From: Heterotrichella gracilis
Lineage: Eukaryota > Sar > Xanthophyceae > Tribonematales > Xanthonemataceae
Length of the DNA: 64,000 bases
Direction of reading: 5' to 3'
NCBI GenBank assembly: GCA_032358255.1
Contig: JAULBX010027827.1
Location: 124,001 to 188,000 of the forward strand
Program-made: the position numbers and the translations under genes
Shown: piece by piece, positions 57,563 through 64,000 of the stretch
Layout: every line of letters starts with the position of its first letter
Position numbering within the stretch: the first letter of the stretch is position 1
Notes under the pieces: model-generated
Seen by the model: the letters and a program-made list of their open reading frames with translations, nothing else
The model's database searches: none
What the model was told of the DNA's origin: nothing

Positions 57563-58317
57563 AGTGAAACAAGACAGGCCAAGGAACTGTGCCGTGACAG
57601 GTGGGAAGGAGTGAAAAATAGAGGGTTGGAAAAAGAGTGCAGATATCAGCTAGCCCCGTCAGACCTACAAAGAGGGGCGTTTGGGCTGCAGTGGGGCGAC
57701 ATCAAAGGAAAAAATACATCATCGATAGCAAAAGACAGGCACCGTAGCTGTGTGCATGCCAGGTGACACGCTACATATCTTGCTGGTGCAAGGGGGCATT
57801 CAACACCTTGCTGAAACACCCATGCTACGCAGCAAACGTTTGCTACCGACCACTGTTGCACAACGTGATAAACTGTTGCACCCTGTAGCCACAGCTTGCG
57901 CCAAAACACAGCGGCACTGTGTTCGTTTCACGTTGTACTATCAAGACATGTGTGTCACTTTGGGGGGGAAATGTACTGGTACCTATCAAACTGGTACCCA
58001 TCATCACGTTGAAAGTTATGAGCAAGCGTGCCAACCGTATTCAAGGTCAAGCACCAGTGCAGTTTCCAATGTGCTGCTCCTGCATTTGTAGCTTCGCAGC
58101 AGCTTTTGAACGCCGAGTCACTTTTGGTTCCCGCCCTTCGTTCCCGCCCTTCGTTCCCGCCAAACAATTATTGCATGCCTTTTTGCAACCACACAAGATG
58201 TGCAACGCAGGAGGTTGTGCCAACCACAGGCACACCTTATATACTCGTCAAAAGCAACCATTCCACCTCGAGACACCCTTTCCATCTATTAACCAGTTTG
58301 CATACCAGATCGCCACC
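57563..58317. promoter_or_regulatory. Divergent promoter of the unknown gene and the aldo/keto reductase
   Basis: This gap holds no gene. Its most notable element is a threefold tandem E2F-like site at 58128-58161, annotated separately. Confidence 0.5.
58128..58165 (+). promoter_or_regulatory. Three phased E2F-like sites
   Basis: TTCCCGCC occurs at 58128, 58141 and 58154, exactly 13 bp apart, as a tandem TTCCCGCCCTTCG. The last runs into AAAC, giving TTTGGCGGGAA on the other strand, a canonical E2F/DP site. It lies about 155 bp before the reductase ATG. Confidence 0.6.
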
Positions 58318-61300
58318 ATGGCGTTCCTTCAGCTCTCTCACACCAAAAGTGTGGTAGGACCCATCACAACGCAGCGTGCCCAGAGGCGACGTGCCCACAT
58401 ACGATGCGAGGTACAAACAACAAGGCCGACTGTTGAGCTCGGGAAGTCAGGTAGGGACACTGGATCCATCTGCTGTGCGCCATCGCTTGGCATGCAGTCT
58501 ACCACCAATAATCCACCTGATAGTGTACTTAGGCAGACAATTACGTATTGGGTGTAGAGCATAACTCGCTGATAGTATGTGTATTTACCGAAACCGAGCA
58601 CCCATGTTGTATGTCGCCCCTTTTGTGTGGTTTGTGCCAACTGCTGTGGCATAGTAGCCATACACCAACGTGTGGGTGGTAGGGCGTTCTTTGTGCACAC
58701 AGCTATGCCAGGATACCAAGTGCCAGGTTACAATATGCTTGGAAAGACAATGGCCGTGCTAAAGCAAAAGAGGACTGTGCAACACGGGTAGTAAGTGGCG
58801 CTGGCGTGCATCCCTCTGTAGATCTATGTTGTAGTCTACAGGGTACCCGGAGCAGACAGGCCCTCCTCCTTCTCACACACATTCCCACATAGCCCATACT
58901 CCACATCACGTGCCAACTGTACAGGGCTGCAGGTTGCCCCTGTGGGGATTGGGGCTTGGTCATGGGGGGACAGGAGTGGGTACTGGGGATACGGGAAAAC
59001 GTACGGCAAAGAGGAAAACAAGGAGGCTTACAGCGGGCTCATATCGGCAGGGTTTGACTTCATTGACACAGCTGGTGAGTCAGAAAACTTTATAGGGTAG
59101 GTGCATGTGGGGTGGTTTAGGAGGGGTGCGGGTGTGCAAGCCTTGGAGCGCTTGCCAAGTAGGGGTTATAGTTGAGGGTTCAAGCTCATGGCTAATTCCT
59201 CACAGTCAAGCTATCACTGCTCTGGAGGGACGCACCACCTTGCAATACGTCAATTTGGTCCCTGCTTTCTTTGGTGGCTGCGTTAAAAGTGCTGGGGCGT
59301 GCATGGCGTACATGGCGTCGAGACAGGGCCGGCTGATGCGAGGCATGAAGGCCAAAATGCTGACCTGGGCTGTATTGCTGGAACTCGTGCATGTTTTTGG
59401 CTGTACTTTATCTCAAATTAAATGATTTTAATGTGATTTATTGAATGCAATTTATTAAATGCAATTTATTTGAAACACTGTCGTCGTGCGCAGAGGTGTA
59501 TGGGTTTGGCAAGTCCGAGGAGTTCCTGGGTGAGTTCATCCGCGAGACGGGTACCTCCCCCGTCATAGCAACCAAATTTGCCCCCCTGCCATGGAGGCAG
59601 ACCTCGGGGTCGGTGGTGAAGGCGCTGCAGGTGGGGAGGAAAACCCTGCTTTATAATGTTGAATTTTTGCGGTTTTTTACATGCTTATACGTGCATGTTT
59701 AACAAGTTTATTTTGTTCGAAGTGTTTTGCAGGTGTATGCTGTAACAAATTATTTAATAGTTGGTTTTGTAGAAGCATAGATGATCTTATTCATCCATAC
59801 CCATGCCACCTTCCTTGCATGCTAGTTTGATTGCAGCAACGTCTGATTCCGGACCACATGCTGAGGCCCTGCTCGCCCTTAGCCCGTCAACCCACATGTT
59901 CCCCCCTCACCTCCCCACCACCACCTCTACCTTTGCAGGCCAGCTTGGCACGGCTGCAGCAGCCCAAGGTGGGCCTGTACATGATCCACTGGCCGGGCTT
60001 TTTCTTCAACGCATTTGCCAACGAGGCCTATGTGGAGGGGCTGGCCAAGTGCAAGGAAATGGGGCTGGCGGATGCAGTAGGTGGGTGGGAAAGACGAAAT
60101 ATGTGCGGCAAATGGTGTTGCCCTCGTGCTCATGCTAGCAGTGGTCTCCAGGTGGTTTTGATAGCATTCAATTGCCAGACTGCATTAACTAGTGTGCTGC
60201 TTTTAGCATCTATGTACAGCATGATGCAGTGACGATACTGCAATTGCAGGTTGCCACGGTCATTTTTGCATCATCCCACCCCGCACCCAACCTCTACCCG
60301 TGCAGGCGCGTCCAACGTCATCGGGAAAATCAATCTGAATGCATGTGAAATACTGACCTTCCACCGTCGCAGGCGTGTCCAACTTCAACGAGAAACGCGT
60401 GCGCGCCGCTCACCGCACCCTGGCTGCCCGCGGTGTGGCGCTTGCATCCAACCAGGTGCAGTACAGCCTGCTGTACCGCACGCCCGAGAAGAACGGTGTG
60501 CTTGACGCCTGCAGGGAGCTGGGGGTGACGCTGGTGGCATACTCGCCGCTGTGCCAGGGGCTGCTCACAGGTGGGTGGGTGGGTGGGGAGGTGTGGGTGG
60601 ATGGGTGGGGGGAAGTTGAGGGGAGTCTCATACCCTAGTTAGGGTATAGGCATGAGGGGTGATCTTGGTGGGGTACTCGCCACTGTGCCAGGGGCTGCTC
60701 ACAGTTAATGGGGGAATCGGGGTTTGAAAGTAGGCTTATACCCTAGTTTAGGGTTCAGGCTTGAGGGGTGACGCTGGTGGTGTACTCGCCGCTGTGCCAG
60801 GGGCTGCTCACAGGTAATGGGGGCAGGGGGTTGGAATGTGGGTTGGCACTTGTGCCAAATCTCTGAATACCATTCTGCAAAAAAAAATCCTTAGTGTAAA
60901 TCTATACCATACCATCATCATTTTCCATTACTACAAGACTTATCATGTCAAATGTCCTCGTTAAGTCTATGCGTTACGTCTATGCGTTAAATGCATGTGT
61001 AAATTTTCCTTTCCCCTACCGCTCTAGGATTCGCCACACACCCTGCATTTCTCCCCCCTGCACAGGCAAGTACACCCTCGACAACCTACCCGGTGGCCAG
61101 CGCCAGATCAGCATCAACGCCGATCGCATCCGATTGGTGCAGCCGCTGATCGAGCTGATGCGCGAGATTGGTGAGGGCCAGGGGGGAAAGACGCCCGCCC
61201 AGATCGCCATCAATTGGACTGTGTGCAAGGGGGCGCTGCCCATCCCAGGTGAGGGCAGTGGAACCCTAGGTGCCCTGAGGCTGGAACCGTTGGCTTGAAA

Positions 61301-61509
61301 CATGTATGGGCTAGCCTTCTGATGACTATCTTTGCTTTGTCCTCACGTGCCATCCCTTTTTACCCTCCCCAGGTGTGAAGAACCCCCGCCAGGTTGCTGA
61401 GCTGGCAGGCGCCTTTGGGTGGAGCCTGACCCCCGAGGAGGTGCGGGCACTGGATGAGGCCAGCGATAAGGTGCCAAGCAGCACGGGGGCGCCATTTGAG
61501 AACTGGTGA
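58318..61509 (+). CDS. Aldo/keto reductase, probably plastid-targeted
   Basis: Seven exons (58318-58450, 58925-59074, 59494-59630, 59939-60080, 60373-60570, 61066-61248, 61373-61509) give 359 residues in phase. The start has an ideal context (CGCCACCATGG). The first 40 residues are basic and Ser/Thr-rich without acids ([13 protein letters not shown]...[10 protein letters not shown]), like a chloroplast transit peptide. The AKR fold follows with the catalytic tetrad in place: D92 (FDFIDTA), Y97 (EVYGFG), K122 (IATKFAP) and H157 (YMIHWPG), then [17 protein letters not shown] and [13 protein letters not shown]. It resembles plant plastid AKRs and pyridoxal reductases, NADPH-dependent reductases of carbonyl compounds; the substrate cannot be told. 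Introns 4 and 5 and the 3' flank hold copies of nearby exon edges. Confidence 0.9.
60303..60340 (+). repeat. Copy of the exon 5 5' edge, AKR intron 4
   Basis: GTGCAGGCG-GTCCAAC followed by TC-ACG-GAAAA repeats the acceptor and start of exon 5 (60368-60400) with several changes. Confidence 0.65.
60640..60815 (+). repeat. Two copies of the exon 5 3' edge, AKR intron 5
   Basis: Copies at about 60654-60704 and 60762-60813 repeat GGTGACGCTGGTGG, TACTCGCCGCTGTGCCAGG and GGCTGCTCACAG. The second keeps the donor GT (60814), the first has lost it. Short TAGTTAGGGTATAGG / TAGTTTAGGGTTCAGG tracts precede each. Confidence 0.9.
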
Positions 61510-63060
61510 AGGGGGGAAGGGAAATCCAGTGCCAACGCTGTTTACAGCCAGCAGGGGGTGGGCATTTGCGAACTGGTGAAGGGGAAGGAAATGGAGATCA
61601 GCGTCTTGGCTTACATCTAATCTACTCAGTACTACTACTATAACTGCAGTAGTACTATTATCCACTGCTGCGTACCCCTCCTCTATGGCTGAGCTGGGTA
61701 TTAAGGTCAGGCTTGCCTTGTCATTGCAGTTGCTGCGGGGAACAAATTCCGCACAAAGCAGGGTGTTGGCAGCCTGACTTGTCATTTGCTCATTGATTGC
61801 CATGGTTCAGAAGGAGCTGATTCAGCAACCTATTTTTGTCAACCGTTGAATTGTTGGACTGCAGTTGTGCCGGGGGCTATCGCCGGACAGGCTGGCGGCA
61901 GATACATTTCACGTTTTTATCCTGTACTACTGTTGTTTGTCACTAGACTGGAACATATTTTGGGCTGGGTGGGGTGGGTAGGGTGCACAACTTGAGACTT
62001 CTTAAGGCTGATGTTTGTATGCACTGAGATTGATGACGTTGTTTGGTATGGTGTGCGTTGAAAGAAATGATGTGGGCAAGAAGCCCGGCCCAGTTTGATA
62101 GGCCTGGCAAGTTTGTTGTACAGTGAGCAGCACAAGCTAGGCTGCACAGTAATATGGCAGGTTACACACTGTTAGAACCCTAAGGAGTATCATCGAGTAT
62201 GCAGGAAGTGTGTTGCGCATATCGTGTTGTAACAAACAGTTTACCACCTGCCCTGCGACGAGGACGGCAATGCAATGCCAGCCATGGTGCATTTTTTCTG
62301 CATGATGATACGGTAGCAAACAGTGTTCACGTTCAGAGGCTTTCCGAAAGCAATTGGAATGTGTTGGCAACAGCCCTAGCATGGACAGAAAAAAATTCAA
62401 ATTTCAAAATGTGGTTGTCAAGCATCCCCAACTTGCAAAGGGTTTGACAACTCCTTCGGAAACCTTCGTGCGTTGACGCTGCAACAAGATACCGGCACTG
62501 GTACGTATTTTCAGGGTCACAACGATAGGAGTTGGTTCCTCCGACAGCTAGTTGCTACTCAGTGTAGGCAGCGACCTCAGTCTGGTACCTGCTTCAACGC
62601 ACGGTGTGCTGGCCATACTCCCTCTCACGCAAACCACACCTGCTCAAAACGTTTGGAGTGGGCTTCTCTTGCTTATGCAAAGCAATTGCTGGCTATTGGC
62701 TCGGCAGTCTGCCTTCCATTGTGGTCCAGCCTCCAGGGACAAACTGAAACTGCCAAGCTGTCGCCCAAAGATGGTGCGTGGGTTGCAACGGGTACAAGTC
62801 TTCGTTCCACATCCTACGTAGTACTCTTACAGTTGGGTTGGACGTAACACCAACGTCCCCTGCACCCTCACACTCACTTCAACCAAAACATGGCCTCACT
62901 GCAGACCCCACTGCCTGGTCCCGTCAAGAAGTCTCATATCTCGTAACCTGTGTAAAGGTTCTCTTCCGCCAACTGGTACAGGGCTTTGGGGCTTGCCCTC
63001 GCGCAATAGCGTCCCTGATGCAGCTTGAAGCAGCACACTAGCGCCAGCTAAGCTGCAGCC
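61510..63060. other. Intergenic between AKR and the last gene
   Basis: The first 85 bp hold a copy of the AKR gene end (61553-61593). A TGTAA near 62229 is a possible poly(A) signal. The rest shows only short open frames with no recognisable product and should contain the promoter of the gene at 63061. Confidence 0.45.
61553..61593 (+). repeat. Copy of the AKR stop-codon region in its 3' flank
   Basis: GGGGG-G-GCATTTG-GAACTGGTGAAGGGG-AAGG-AAAT repeats the last codons, stop and following bases (61486-61525) 66 bp downstream. Like the RMC1 case, it is outside any intron. Confidence 0.85.
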
Positions 63061-64000
63061 ATGCAGTCATATCTGCAACCACCATCCACTGACAGCTTCC
63101 ACAGCAACAAGGTAGCAAAGCCAGGGGTGGAGAAAGGGAGCAGGAAGGCCCAGATACTGAGGGAGATCCTCAAAGAGCAGCAGGCGCTGTTGGCTGAGGC
63201 ACAGCACGACCAGACCCACCCACATGAGCCGGCACCAGTACCCACTGACCACCACATCCAAGCGGGCCCTCATGGCGTAGCTACAACCAAGTGCGTGTCC
63301 CGAATCGTTCTGGCAACTCAGGTTTTGACCACTGCATACCGTTTGCCTCATTCCCGCTGTGGGATATTTCATCTGGCACCTGCACCAACTGCAGGCGGGA
63401 CCACCATCCAAGCTCAGACAGGTACTGACAGGTGCATCTGGGTGGATGGGTGACCCACACCACCCACCCTGCGAGTGCACAACCACACCATCACCGCACC
63501 CACCACTTGCCCCACTATGGGTGGTACCCCAGCACTCATAACTCCACTCCCCGCAGGCTGGATGCCCCACCCGGACCCTCCACCGCCATTCCCAGCCACC
63601 GCCCCTGGTACACCCCCGCTGACTCCCTCGACTATGACACCCACCTGGACTGCGAGCAATACATGTACTACCCCAAATCCGGTGGGCAGCACATGGACCG
63701 GGAGCCGGCTCACCAAGAGCAAGGTAAGGACAAATAGTCAAGCACCTACCTGTATGTCACTGGTCTATCCTTGAGGGAGGACCATACCCACATATGCCAG
63801 CGTCCTGCACACCCTTGTAGTTCACAAAACCCCTCAACAGCAAGCCCCGTGTAAGGCCCAAAAACCCTACTAGTATTGAAATAAACCCTAGCCTGAAGCC
63901 CTGGACCTTAAACCCTAAACCCTTGTTACAGGCCCCGCCAGCGCCACCCAGCAGGAGGTGCTCGCCCTGCGCCAGCTGGCAGACCAGCATGGCCAGGCAT
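63061..64000 (+). CDS. Unknown protein, 5' part of gene (continues beyond window)
   Basis: Exons 63061-63290, 63557-63723 and 63932 onward read MQSYLQPPSTDSFHSN, a short basic helix-forming stretch (KAQILREILKEQQALLAEAQ, likely coiled coil), a Pro/His-rich linker, then WYTPADSLDYDTHLDCEQ and EVLALRQLADQHGQA at the window edge. Joints are in phase through split Lys and Gly codons. I recognise no family. The ATG at 63061 is preceded by GCAGCC and is the first in frame. The intron before exon 3 carries CCTTAAACCCTAAACCC just ahead of the acceptor. Confidence 0.6.

Noticed and set aside
61510-63060. Several 80-125-residue open frames
   Set aside because: Overlapping in several frames with no motif, splice structure or conserved look; treated as non-coding.
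13580-63931. CCCTAAA/TTTAGGG tracts as a sign of a chromosome end
   Set aside because: Tracts are short (mostly 2-4 units), interstitial, in both orientations and tied to introns; genes continue on both sides.

Overview
The window is nuclear DNA of a green alga (Chlorophyta), most likely a chlorophycean or a related line. Intron-rich genes with GT-AG introns, moderate GC, interspersed TTTAGGG tracts (the plant/algal telomere heptamer) and plant-type proteins support this: glycerophosphocholine acyltransferase GPC1, an XEG113-type arabinosyltransferase and a plastid-type aldo/keto reductase. No rRNA, tRNA, CRISPR array or recognisable transposable element was seen. I did not assign a species.

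Fifteen protein genes are supported, with exon joints checked by reading phase and by family resemblance. Left to right: the 3' end of a Jupiter/HN1-like gene (+); a TMEM62-like metallophosphoesterase (+); a CPBP intramembrane protease (-); an XEG113-like GT77 arabinosyltransferase (-); the ribosome quality control factor NEMF/RQC2 (-, 19 exons); eIF3 subunit L (+); a villin-headpiece protein (-); GPC1 (-); the U3 snoRNP protein MPP10 with an added Tudor-like N-terminus (+); RMC1 (-) and ENY2/SUS1 (-), tandem; a flavin-reductase-like protein (+); an intronless protein of unknown function (-); an aldo/keto reductase (+); and the 5' end of an unknown gene (+). These are dispersed housekeeping genes (translation, ribosome assembly and rescue, mRNA export/SAGA, endosome traffic, lipid and wall-protein modification). 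They do not form one pathway, although NEMF and eIF3L share a divergent promoter and both act in translation.

The striking feature is not a gene. Across at least nine genes, introns next to an exon edge contain degenerate extra copies of that edge (about 30-90 bp of exon end plus splice site), often separated by short telomere-like tracts (TTTAGGG, TTCAGGG, TTAGGGG). Two copies lie beyond stop codons, in 3' flanks. In most cases the telomere-like strand points outward from the exon on both sides, as if exon-sized fragments had been capped. This looks like a recurrent local duplication process that lengthens introns. A second window-wide signal is the palindrome TGCATGCA, seen 25 times and essentially never inside called exons.
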